Shown: positions 1 to 6,675, numbered from the stretch's first letter. The stretch is 8,309 nt of DNA from Candidatus Latescibacterota bacterium (GCA_030746455.1 JASLMQ010000641.1:1-8309); one strand, 5' to 3'. Notes: generated by a model not told the origin, from the letters alone. Numbers and translations: made by a program.

Positions 1-96
1 GTTTCCCGAGGTCCACGCATCTTCAGCGGGACCCAGTCCAGCCCCGACGCCGTGGACCAGCACATCCACCACCGAGTTCCCGGCCACGTGGATCAT
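1..96 (-). CDS. PfkB-family carbohydrate kinase, N-terminal fragment (runs off window)
   Basis: Only the first 32 codons are inside the window; the gene continues past the left edge. The reading frame starts with ATG at 96-94 and reads MIHVAGNSVVDVLVHGV, then a GLGPAEDAWTSGN segment. This is the usual opening of the ribokinase/PfkB fold: first beta strand, a glycine-asparagine turn, the substrate-contacting Asp of the V-D-V motif (D11 here), then the start of the lid strands. A GGGAG ribosome site lies seven bases before the ATG. It is the last visible gene of the minus-strand group, 79 bp after the dehydratase gene. Many PfkB kinases phosphorylate 2-keto-3-deoxygluconate, fructose or ribose. 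Beside sugar-acid dehydratases a 2-keto-3-deoxy-acid kinase is an attractive guess, but the specificity region and the C-terminal catalytic GAGD motif are outside the window. Family call fairly sure; substrate unknown. Confidence 0.72.
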   Translation of the reverse strand, partial: MIHVAGNSVVDVLVHGVGAGLGPAEDAWTSGN

Positions 97-175
97 GCTC
101 GATCTCCCGGGTTGGTGGTCAAGCCCTCTACTCGAAGAACCCACAGCCCGGCCCGCCTGGGCCCGGGCCGCCTCC

Positions 176-1027
176 CTACCAGTTGGTATACGCGCCGTCG
201 TCGCGACGGTACCCCACCCCCGGCCCCGGAGGCGCCGGCTCGAGGCCCTCGACCGCCTCCTCGATGAACTCGACGCCCAGTCCCGGTCGATCGGGGGGCA
301 GCAGATGCCCATCGGCGAAGGGGACCGACACCTGCTGACGTAGAAGCCTAAGACTCGCGGGGTTCTCGCTGCGCAGCGGATCCTCGATAAAGAAGGGCCG
401 ATAGGGCTCCACCCCCTTGCAGAACTCGATGCTCGCGGGCGGATCCAGTCGCGTGTGGATGTCGACGAGGATCTCGATGTCGTCCCCCAGGGCTTCACGA
501 ACCGCCTTGACCTGTTCGATGCCGAAGCGGACGGCACGCCTGGGCTCCAGAAGGTCATTCCCGGCTGGATCGCACAATCCCCATCGGACGAACCTCCATC
601 CGGCCTCGGTGGTCTTCCGACAGCTCTCGACCAGACCCTGGATCCGGTCGCGTTCGCCATTATGCGGATAGCAGACCACCTTCTCGCGCGTCCTTCCCCC
701 GAGAAGGTCGAAGACCGGCACACCGAGCGCCTTGCCCTTCAGATCCCACAGGGCGATGTCGACGGCGCTCAACGCCGCGGTCTGCACCACACCGCCGGGG
801 AAGAAGCCGCCGCGGAACATCACTTGCCAGAGGTGCTCGATACGCGACGGGTCTTCCCCGACCAGGTCTTCCTCGAACGACCGCACCACCTCGGCCATCG
901 CGGTACCCCGACGTCCCAGGCCCGCCTCCCCGACGCCGTAGAGTCCCTCGTCGGTCTCCACCTTCACAAGGAAGTAGTTCCGGCCCCCGTCGGGGACCAC
1001 GAACGGTTTCAGCGCCGTGATCTTCAT
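176..1027 (-). CDS. Mandelate racemase/galactonate dehydratase-like enolase-superfamily protein with internal in-frame deletion
   Basis: The 283-residue product has the N-terminal capping domain (about 1-115, with YGVGEAG at 30-36 and the helix ALSAVDIALWDLKGK at 85-99) and the first half of the barrel. D189 and H191 (DIH) and E215 (FIEDP) match the first metal-ligand strand and the second Mg2+ ligand. After VSVPFA (233-238) the chain jumps to DGHLLPPDRPGLGVEF, normally found near the C-terminus, and ends in the family-like DGAYTNW. Relatives are about 380-400 residues, so some 110-120 residues are missing: the third ligand (Glu of the GE motif), strands 7 and 8 with their His, and the final active-site Glu. 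As encoded it should not bind Mg2+ properly or dehydrate an aldonate. The ATG at 1027 follows a GAGG ribosome site at seven bases and lies 52 bp after the preceding gene. Either a recent pseudogene or an assembly collapse; the intact ancestor was probably a sugar-acid dehydratase. Confidence 0.85.
   Translation of the reverse strand: MKITALKPFVVPDGGRNYFLVKVETDEGLYGVGEAGLGRRGTAMAEVVRSFEEDLVGEDPSRIEHLWQVMFRGGFFPGGVVQTAALSAVDIALWDLKGKALGVPVFDLLGGRTREKVVCYPHNGERDRIQGLVESCRKTTEAGWRFVRWGLCDPAGNDLLEPRRAVRFGIEQVKAVREALGDDIEILVDIHTRLDPPASIEFCKGVEPYRPFFIEDPLRSENPASLRLLRQQVSVPFADGHLLPPDRPGLGVEFIEEAVEGLEPAPPGPGVGYRRDDGAYTNW
311..316 (-). other. Apparent deletion junction in the enolase-superfamily gene
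   Basis: The Ala238 codon (316-314) is followed directly by the Asp239 codon (313-311). To the left the protein matches the end of barrel strand 5 and the approach to strand 6 (VSVPFA, where relatives continue with a xGE metal-ligand motif). To the right it matches the segment just before the C-terminus (PDRPGLGVEF). The frame is kept and no leftover of the missing segment is found between the stop codon at 176 and the next gene start at 96. The exact breakpoint is uncertain by a few codons. Confidence 0.65.
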
Positions 1028-1079
1028 TGTCCATCCTCACGCAGTCCTGACGGCACGGTCACGAGGCGTCGGAATCTCG

Positions 1080-2633
1080 CTAGGCAAGCTTGTGGTGTTC
1101 CTCTTTTCCGGGCCGAATCGATATCGAAGTCCACTCTCCTCCCTCAGGCCGCCATTGGAAGTCGACCTCCGCCTCCCCACCGTTATAGAACCGAACGCCG
1201 CCGTCGGAAGGGCCTGCCGGCGTGACCAGCGACAGGACCTCCTCGGGTAGACCGATCTCACCGCCACCCCGCCGGACCTCCACCGTCGGTCGCACCGCGC
1301 TCTTGATCTCCCGGGTTCCCAGCACCAGAGGACCATAGCATCCCGTCACCGAACCCCACCCCCAGTTCCGGCCATGCCCCGCGGCGACCGAGCAGACCGC
1401 CCCCCCCATGTCGGCGTGCTCGCGTCCCCCGCGAAGCACCCGTCGGGCGATTCGCAGCCGACCGACCGCCTGCTTGAAGGCCCGACGCGCGAAGTCCGCG
1501 TCTCCCGTCACGTGATACGCAAGGGCCAGCGCCGCGGTCGACGGTTCCCGGACGCCCCTCACCTGTCGGGTCTCCGCGTCTGCCAGGATCCCCCACCAGA
1601 TCATGTCCGCCCGCTTCCCCACCCCGCGCAGGACGCGTCGGGGCTTTTCGGGGAACATCATCATCAGCTCGCCCTTGTCCTCCGGGGGCATGTCCTCGAC
1701 CCTCTTCCGGACGTCTTCGTCCATCGAGCGATCGTCGAATGTCTGGAGATAGTACTCCACCGCGGCCGCAGCCGGGTCGCCATAGGGGTCGTGGAGCTCG
1801 GGCACCAGAGGCTCCGCTATTCGCCGAGCCGCCTCTTGAAACACCTTGTCACCCGATGCAAGGAAGAGGTCGCCAAGCGCGTAGATCGCGCCCGAGGCCA
1901 GCAACACCTCCACGCCCATCAGGGGATCGCCGGGGACATGCATAGTCTTGGCGCTCACGCGCTCCTGGGCTTCCGTCATGTCTCCTTCCCAGAGCGGTTC
2001 CTCGTTGGGTCCCCACATCAGGGGCAGAGGACCATCAGGAATTTCCACGAGCATCTTCGCCCGCCGGCGGCCGTATCGAAGCGCCCACTCTACGTATTGA
2101 TCTTCCCCCGTCACGCGATGGGCGGCCAGGGCGATGTGGAGGAACCGGAAGTGCTCCGCGAGCTCCACAACCGCCGCCGGGTTCTCTTCCACGTCCCGTG
2201 TGGCGAGCCGGAAGCCGCAGAACCGATCGCGATCCCAGTCATACCACGCAGGGATCTCCGGAACCCAGTTGCCGATGTGGTGCGCCGCGTCCTCCAGCAG
2301 GTCGCGTGCCTTCCCGTCGTCCGGAAAGAGCCCGAGATGCCGCGGCAGGAAGAGCAGGAAGGGCTCGGTCCCGTGGTGCGCTTCGGCCTCGGGCTCGTAT
2401 CCGTGGATGCAGTCCCGGTCCACCCAGCCGGCCAGGAGGTCACGAAGGTGCTCGAAATGAGTCCTCGCCGCCTCACTGCCGGTGATGAGGTAGTGCGGAA
2501 ACCAGGTCAGCGAGTAGTTGGCCTCGTCCTCGCCTCCGCCATGCCGGCTGGGCGGATCCATTCGGCGGCTTTGGTCGAGCCACGCCTCCGTTTCGCGTCG
2601 AAGCGCGTGATAGTGCCCGTAGCAGGATTTCAA
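1080..2633 (-). CDS. Uncharacterised 517-residue protein, probably (alpha/alpha)-toroid carbohydrate-active type
   Basis: I do not recognise a named family. The protein is cytosolic by appearance, with no signal peptide or membrane segment. Residues 1-440 are rich in helices with repeated aromatic and His/Trp/Asp clusters, including YDWDRDRFCGFR (131-142), LMWGPNEEPLWEGDM (205-219), MIWWGIL (344-350) and GHGRNWGWGSVTGCYGP (419-435). This pattern is typical of (alpha/alpha)6-barrel glycoside hydrolases, polysaccharide lyases and sugar epimerases, where such residues line the substrate cleft. About 445-517 looks beta-rich (VRFYNGGEAEVDFQWRP), perhaps a small sandwich. Translation should start at TTG 2633-2631: a GGGAGG ribosome site lies nine to ten bases before it, overlapping the end of mgtE, and the gap to mgtE is only 5 bp, suggesting translational coupling. 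It sits between mgtE and the dehydratase gene, so a role in processing a uronate- or sugar-containing substrate is plausible. The enzyme class is inference only. Confidence 0.75.
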   Translation of the reverse strand: MKSCYGHYHALRRETEAWLDQSRRMDPPSRHGGGEDEANYSLTWFPHYLITGSEAARTHFEHLRDLLAGWVDRDCIHGYEPEAEAHHGTEPFLLFLPRHLGLFPDDGKARDLLEDAAHHIGNWVPEIPAWYDWDRDRFCGFRLATRDVEENPAAVVELAEHFRFLHIALAAHRVTGEDQYVEWALRYGRRRAKMLVEIPDGPLPLMWGPNEEPLWEGDMTEAQERVSAKTMHVPGDPLMGVEVLLASGAIYALGDLFLASGDKVFQEAARRIAEPLVPELHDPYGDPAAAAVEYYLQTFDDRSMDEDVRKRVEDMPPEDKGELMMMFPEKPRRVLRGVGKRADMIWWGILADAETRQVRGVREPSTAALALAYHVTGDADFARRAFKQAVGRLRIARRVLRGGREHADMGGAVCSVAAGHGRNWGWGSVTGCYGPLVLGTREIKSAVRPTVEVRRGGGEIGLPEEVLSLVTPAGPSDGGVRFYNGGEAEVDFQWRPEGGEWTSISIRPGKEEHHKLA

Positions 2634-2638
2634 TTCCG

Positions 2639-4036
2639 TTACCCTCCCGAGAGTTTCTGGATGAGCAGCGTCGCCAGGCCAAGGTAGATCAGCAGGCCCA
2701 GGATGTCATTCGTCGTCGTGATGAACGGCCCGGAGGCCACGGCCGGATCGATGCCCACCCTGTTGAAGAAGAGAGGCGCCAACACACCCAGCAGGACGGC
2801 CAGGCAGATCACGAGGAACATCGCCACGCCCACACAGACGCCGACCAGCGCCTCGCCGAACCAGATCCAGGCGACCCCGCTTGCGGCCAGGCCGCAGATC
2901 AGTCCGATTACCACCGCCGTGCCGGTCTCTCGTAGCACGGTGCGGACCAGCAGACCCGACGCCACGTTACCCATCACCAGTCCCCTAACCGTCACCGTCG
3001 ACGCCTGGAGACCGCTGTTCCCCCCCGTGGCCATGATGACTGGAATGAAGGCCGCCAGGGTGATCGCCTTCTCCAGGGTGACATCGAAGAAGCTGATCAC
3101 GAGACCCGATAGGAAGCTGCCGAGCAGGCAGAGCAGCAACCACGGCAGGCGTGTGAAGGCAACGCCGAATACAGAGTCGCGCTCGGCCTCGTCACCGCTC
3201 GTGCCCGCCATTCTGTAGAGGTCTTCGGTCGCCTCCTCGACGAGCACGTCCATCGCATCGTCCACCGTGATCTGACCGACCACCCGTTGATCCTCGTCCA
3301 CAACGGGCGCGACCGTCAGATCGTACCGAACGAACAGCTGCGCGATCTCCTCCTGATCCATATCCGTTGTCACGCTGATGACATCGCGGTCCATCAGGCT
3401 GGTGATCACCGTATCCGGACGCGCGGTGACCAGGAGATGGAGCGGCACCACCCCCTGCAGCCTGTCCTCTTCGTCGACGACGAAGAGGCAATAGATCTCT
3501 GCATCCTCCGCCTCCTGTCTGAGGGTGTCGACCACGTCCGATACCCTGGAGGAAGCGTGGGCCAGGACGAGCCGCGGGGTCATGATGCCCCCGCCCGTGT
3601 CCTCCTCGTGCGTCATCAGCTCCTGGACCTCTTGGGCCTCCTCGTCTTCCATGAGGTCCAGGATCTTTTCCGCGTCCTCCTCCTCCAAGTCCCCCAGGAC
3701 GTCCGCCGCGTCGTCGGGCTCCATCTCCTCCACCAGGTCGGAGAGCTCCTGATGGCCCAGATCATCCGCGATCGCGATTATGGTGGGGGTGTCGGCCTCC
3801 GCCAGGGCCTCGGCGGCCGGCTCGGTGTCCAGCAGCTTGAAGACGGCCTCGCGCGTCTCGTCGTCGAGCCGTCGAAGCAGGTCTGCCAGGTCGGCCGGGC
3901 GCTGCTCGTCGAGCACGCGCTTCAACGCCTCGGGATCCTCGAGGCCCAGCAGATCGTGCGTGAGCTCGATCAGGGCTTCGACCCGGCCGGCCGGTTCACC
4001 ACCGGCAAGATCCGGAAGGCCGTTCTCTCTCGGCAT
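2639..4036 (-). CDS. mgtE: Magnesium transporter MgtE
   Basis: Mg2+-gated inner-membrane Mg2+ channel, 465 residues, close to the usual length of about 450. Domains in order: acidic cytosolic MgtE N domain (about 37-140, with repeated EEMEPDDAADVL / LEEEDAEKIL units); paired CBS domains (about 145-270) opening with the family motif HEEDTGGGIMT at 143-153; a plug-helix region; then five hydrophobic membrane segments from about 297 to 463. The pore signature PVIMATGGNSGLQASTVTVR (332-351) is present, and the last segment carries DPAVASGPFITTTND, whose D444 should match the pore Mg2+-selecting Asp known in the Thermus channel. The ATG at 4036 follows GGGGAG at four bases and lies 9 bp after the aminotransferase stop; the next gene starts 5 bp beyond its own stop. 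In the family the N and CBS domains sense cytosolic Mg2+ and close the pore. Its place amid Mg2+-dependent dehydratase genes may reflect metal supply (inference). Confidence 0.95.
   Translation of the reverse strand: MPRENGLPDLAGGEPAGRVEALIELTHDLLGLEDPEALKRVLDEQRPADLADLLRRLDDETREAVFKLLDTEPAAEALAEADTPTIIAIADDLGHQELSDLVEEMEPDDAADVLGDLEEEDAEKILDLMEDEEAQEVQELMTHEEDTGGGIMTPRLVLAHASSRVSDVVDTLRQEAEDAEIYCLFVVDEEDRLQGVVPLHLLVTARPDTVITSLMDRDVISVTTDMDQEEIAQLFVRYDLTVAPVVDEDQRVVGQITVDDAMDVLVEEATEDLYRMAGTSGDEAERDSVFGVAFTRLPWLLLCLLGSFLSGLVISFFDVTLEKAITLAAFIPVIMATGGNSGLQASTVTVRGLVMGNVASGLLVRTVLRETGTAVVIGLICGLAASGVAWIWFGEALVGVCVGVAMFLVICLAVLLGVLAPLFFNRVGIDPAVASGPFITTTNDILGLLIYLGLATLLIQKLSGG
2643..2648 (-). 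promoter_or_regulatory. Ribosome binding site fixing a TTG start
   Basis: GGGAGG on the minus strand lies inside the last codons of mgtE, nine bases before the TTG at 2633-2631. The first in-frame ATG (Met25) comes some 70 bases later. The TTG is therefore the preferred start, and the overlap suggests that ribosomes finishing mgtE help initiate the next gene. Confidence 0.6.
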
Positions 4037-4045
4037 GGCACTCCC

Positions 4046-5410
4046 CTACAGGCGACCCAGCGCGGCGTGGAAGGCCGCCACGATCTCGTCAGCTTCTTCG
4101 GCTGTCAGAATCAGAGGCGGGGACAGGCACAGGATGCTCTCCGGTCCCGCCATCACGTGGCTCATCCTGCCCACGATGACCCCTTCCTCACGAATCCCGG
4201 CCTGAACGCGCCCCGTGCGCTCCGCGTCAAGCATCTCCCCCTTCTCGTCCACCAGCTCCACGCCGATCATCAGGCCCTTGCCGCGGACATCGCCGACGAA
4301 CGGCGAGTCCAGCGCCCGGAGGCCCTCGAGGAGATGGGCCCCGACCTTCGCCGAGTTCTCCCAGAGCTTCTCCCGCATCAGGATCTCGAGATTGGCCAAC
4401 CCCGCGGCGCAGCAGACCGGGTGTCCACCGTAGGTCGCCACCTGCGAGAACTCCACATCGTCTTCAGGTGCCCCGAGGAAGGCCTCGAACACCTGGGGCG
4501 TGACGGCGCACGCAGCGAGAGGCAGGTAACCGCTGGTCACACCCTTCGCCATAGTCATCATGTCGGGCTGCACGCCCCAGTGCTCCGAGGCGAAGAGCTT
4601 ACCCGTCCGGCCAAAGCCGGTGATCACCTCGTCCAGGATGAGCAGCAGGCCGTACTCGTCGCAGATTTCGCGCAACCTGGGAAGGTACTCGTCCGGAGGC
4701 ACGATCACGCCCCCGCCGCCGATGATCGGCTCCGCGATCACGGCGATCACGGTACTGGGGTCTTCCCGGATGATCACCCTCTCGATGGCGTCGACGCAGG
4801 CGATCCCGCAGTCCGGATAGGACGTCCCGAGCCCACATCGGAAGCAGTATGGCGGCTCGACGTGGTGGAAGCCCGGGACCAGTGGGCCGAACTTCGCGCG
4901 CCGCTTGACCTGCCCCGTGGCCGACATCGAGCCGAAGGTCCACCCATGGTAGCCCTGGTACCGGGAGATGACTTTATACCTGTTCTCTCCGGGATACCTC
5001 TGGAGCCCATACTGCCGCGCGATCTTCAGAGCCGTCTCGTTCGCCTCGGACCCGCTGTTGGAGTAGAAGACGTGGTTGAGATCACCCGGCATCACCCTCG
5101 CGAGCTCCGCCGCAAGCTGCGCGGCCGGCGCGGTCACCTGCAGGTTCGAGTAGTAGGAGAGCACCTTCACCTGATCGTGAATCGCCTGCGCGATCTCGTC
5201 TCGCCCGTAGCCCACATTCACGTTCCACAGGCCGGCGTAGGCGTCCAGATACGAACGGCCCTCGCCATCGGTCACCCGGGTGCCATTGGCTTCGCGGATC
5301 ACCATTAGGGTTTTGTCGTCCATCGACCGATGCTGCAGCATCGGGTGCCACACGTGCGCCCGGTCCTGCGCCAGGACGTCGTCTGTTCCGGATTCGGTCT
5401 TCTGGGACAT
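4046..5410 (-). CDS. Class III PLP-dependent aminotransferase, taurine/omega-amino-acid:pyruvate type
   Basis: 454 residues, normal length for fold-type I class III aminotransferases. Visible features: LDAYAGLWNVNVGYG (55-69) near the substrate entrance; NSGSEANETALK (118-129), the phosphate-binding turn; YHGWTFG (154-160), whose aromatic residue stacks on PLP; EPIIGGGG (227-234); LILDEVITGFGRTGK (257-271) with D260 for the pyridine nitrogen; and the Schiff-base lysine K289 in MAKGVTSGY. The stretch PPYCFRCGLGTSYPDCGIAC (186-205) resembles the insert of taurine-pyruvate and related transaminases and carries four cysteines (C189, C192, C201, C205). It should move an amino group from an omega-amino acid or amine to pyruvate; the exact donor cannot be read from sequence. 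The ATG at 5410 follows GGGAGGAG at two bases. It is the first gene of the minus-strand group, 9 bp ahead of mgtE, with a leader of about 120 bases. Confidence 0.92.
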   Translation of the reverse strand: MSQKTESGTDDVLAQDRAHVWHPMLQHRSMDDKTLMVIREANGTRVTDGEGRSYLDAYAGLWNVNVGYGRDEIAQAIHDQVKVLSYYSNLQVTAPAAQLAAELARVMPGDLNHVFYSNSGSEANETALKIARQYGLQRYPGENRYKVISRYQGYHGWTFGSMSATGQVKRRAKFGPLVPGFHHVEPPYCFRCGLGTSYPDCGIACVDAIERVIIREDPSTVIAVIAEPIIGGGGVIVPPDEYLPRLREICDEYGLLLILDEVITGFGRTGKLFASEHWGVQPDMMTMAKGVTSGYLPLAACAVTPQVFEAFLGAPEDDVEFSQVATYGGHPVCCAAGLANLEILMREKLWENSAKVGAHLLEGLRALDSPFVGDVRGKGLMIGVELVDEKGEMLDAERTGRVQAGIREEGVIVGRMSHVMAGPESILCLSPPLILTAEEADEIVAAFHAALGRL

Positions 5411-5441
5411 GGCTCCTCCCGTCGTCAGTACGATATTTGAC

Positions 5442-5477
5442 TTGACTCCATCAATCGGCCGAGCTACTTTGGTGCCT
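5442..5477 (+). promoter_or_regulatory. Candidate promoter for the plus-strand operon
   Basis: The -35 box TTGACT (5442-5447) is followed after 17 bases by TACTTT (5465-5470). The -35 is good (five of six) but the -10 has only three of six consensus bases. The start would be near 5477, with a leader of about 137 bases before the oxidoreductase ATG. A second TTGACT overlaps at 5437-5442. The weak -10 would fit a promoter needing an activator, but it may also be chance. Confidence 0.35.
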
Positions 5478-5530
5478 CGCTCGCGGAAACCCGGGTTCTC
5501 ACGGGGAAAAATGGCCGATTTCTGCGAGCG
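5478..5530. repeat. Inverted repeat between facing promoters, candidate shared operator or 5' stem
   Basis: The left arm CGCTCGCGGAAA (5478-5489) and the right arm TTTCTGCGAGCG (5519-5530) are complementary at 11 of 12 positions, with a 29-base spacer. Inside lies a perfect 10-base palindrome AACCCGGGTT (5488-5497) overlapping the left arm's end. The arms begin one or two bases inside the predicted start sites of both facing promoters (5477 and 5532). A dimeric repressor bound here would sit at the initiation point of both operons. In RNA of either strand the arms could form a stem of seven plus four pairs broken by one mismatch. No regulator gene is in the window. Confidence 0.5.
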
Positions 5531-5531
5531 G

Positions 5532-5567
5532 AACAGGCATCATAGCGCATTGAACCTGCAAAGTCAA
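5532..5567 (-). promoter_or_regulatory. Sigma70-type promoter for the minus-strand operon
   Basis: Reading the minus strand, the -35 box TTGACT (5567-5562) is separated by exactly 17 bases from the -10 box TATGAT (5544-5539). Each has five of six consensus bases. The predicted start is near 5532, giving a leader of about 122 bases before the aminotransferase ATG. This is the best promoter-like sequence seen in the window and would serve all five minus-strand genes. Not tested; score judged by eye. Confidence 0.6.
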
Positions 5568-5613
5568 GAGCTACTCCCGTGGCTCCATATGCACGGGTCA
5601 GGGGGGCCCCTCT

Positions 5614-6675
5614 ATGGACGGAATCCGGGTCGATTGGGAAGAACTCGAGGCGTTCACTACGGAGGTGTTCGTCAGCGCGGGTCTCCCGCGCGCGGACGCC
5701 GAGCTCGAGGCAGAGGTCCTCGTCTGGGCGAATCTGAGGGGCATCGACTCCCATGGTGTGCTCAGGGTCCCCTCATACCTGGACAACATCGGCAAGGGCC
5801 TGATGAATCCCAAACCGAACATCCGGATCATGAAAGAGACGCCGGCTGTGCTCTTCGTCGACGCCGATCGAGCCATGGGCCCGGTGGTCACGGTCTTCGC
5901 GATGGAGCGTGTGATCGAGAAGGCGAAGAATGTCGGCATCGGCTGGGCGCTTCTCCGGAACAATACCCATCAGGGCGCAATGGCCTACTACCCACTGATG
6001 GCCGCCAGGGAGAACATGGCCGGCATCGCTATCGTGTGCAGCCCCCCGAATATGGCGCCGCACGGGGCCAAGGCGGCCGGGCTGCACAACAGCCCCATCG
6101 CCATCGCGGTTCCATCGGAGCGCCACAAGCCCCTGGTCCTGGATATGGCCACCAGCATCGTGGCGGGCGGCAAGCTCATGGTGGCCGCCGACAAGGGCGT
6201 TCCCCTTGGTGAAGGCTGGGCCCTCGATGCGTCGGGCAATCCGACGACAGACCCCGGAGACGCGAAGGTCCTGGTGCCGTGCGCCGGCCCCAAGGGGTCC
6301 GGCCTGGCCCTGATGTTCCAGTGCCTTGCGAGCCTCATGGCAGGCAACCCGCTCCTGGTGCCCGTGTTGCGCGGCGGCGACCGCTCGTGGGCACAGAACG
6401 GAATTGTCGCCGCCATCGATGTCGAGCTGTTCGGCGACGTGGAGACCTACAAGGAGAACGTGGACACCCTTGTCGACGAGCTGAAGGCCCTGCCCAGGGA
6501 AGACGGATTCGACGAAATTCTGATGCCTGGAGAGCCCGAGGAGCAGGTTCTGGCCGATCGTACCCGGAACGGCATCCCTCTGCCTCCCGGCACGGTGGGG
6601 AAGATGCGGGATGCCGCCGGCAGATCCAACGTCGAGCTACCGGGTGCGTTGAGACCCGAGTCGGGCCGGGGGTGA
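5614..6675 (+). CDS. Ldh_2 (malate/L-lactate dehydrogenase) family NAD(P)-dependent oxidoreductase
   Basis: 353 residues, the usual length for this family, which is unrelated to Rossmann-fold LDH and includes ureidoglycolate, sulfolactate and 2,3-diketo-L-gulonate dehydrogenases. Such enzymes interconvert 2-hydroxy and 2-keto acids with NAD(P)H in the cytosol. Seen: GIDSHGVLRVP (43-53) with the family's catalytic-site S46, H47 and R51; NNTHQGAMAYY (116-126) with H119 in the position of the second conserved His; PLVLDMATS (173-181); SGNPTTDP (207-214); and PKGSGLALM (227-235). The canonical GTNP cofactor-loop motif is replaced by LHNSP (157-161). The start at 5614 gives the normal N-terminus; the ribosome site is an unusual G-run (5601-5606) seven bases before it, directly followed by CCCC. 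First gene of the plus group, 21 bp before the next. The substrate could be a sugar-derived 2-hydroxyacid or ureidoglycolate-like compound; not resolved. Confidence 0.9.
   Translation: MDGIRVDWEELEAFTTEVFVSAGLPRADAELEAEVLVWANLRGIDSHGVLRVPSYLDNIGKGLMNPKPNIRIMKETPAVLFVDADRAMGPVVTVFAMERVIEKAKNVGIGWALLRNNTHQGAMAYYPLMAARENMAGIAIVCSPPNMAPHGAKAAGLHNSPIAIAVPSERHKPLVLDMATSIVAGGKLMVAADKGVPLGEGWALDASGNPTTDPGDAKVLVPCAGPKGSGLALMFQCLASLMAGNPLLVPVLRGGDRSWAQNGIVAAIDVELFGDVETYKENVDTLVDELKALPREDGFDEILMPGEPEEQVLADRTRNGIPLPPGTVGKMRDAAGRSNVELPGALRPESGRG

Noticed and set aside
97..175. GC-rich inverted segments after the damaged dehydratase gene as a terminator
   Set aside because: A six-base-pair GGCCCG/CGGGCC stem can be drawn, but no T-run follows on the minus strand and the downstream kinase gene has its own ribosome site, so an intrinsic terminator is not supported.
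1028..1079. Separate promoter or terminator between the 517-residue gene and the dehydratase
   Set aside because: The 52-bp gap holds only a GAGG ribosome site; no -35/-10 pair or hairpin with T-run was seen.
1374..2687. A 437-codon plus-strand open frame
   Set aside because: It lies antisense to the 517-residue gene, has a low-complexity Arg/Pro/His-rich product and no ribosome site consistent with its neighbours. The minus-strand gene has a ribosome site and operon spacing.
3287..5308. A 673-codon plus-strand open frame
   Set aside because: It is antisense to mgtE and the aminotransferase, both of which show clear family motifs. Long antisense frames are expected in GC-rich DNA, and its product has no recognisable domain.
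5601..5610. GGGGGGCCCC before the oxidoreductase as an operator
   Set aside because: The self-complementary core is only eight bases of plain G and C. In this GC-rich DNA it is more simply a G-rich ribosome site followed by C's.
5280..6212. A 310-codon plus-strand frame crossing the control region
   Set aside because: It overlaps the aminotransferase start, the promoters and the Ldh_2 gene in another frame, and its product is a low-complexity Gly/Arg/His mix.
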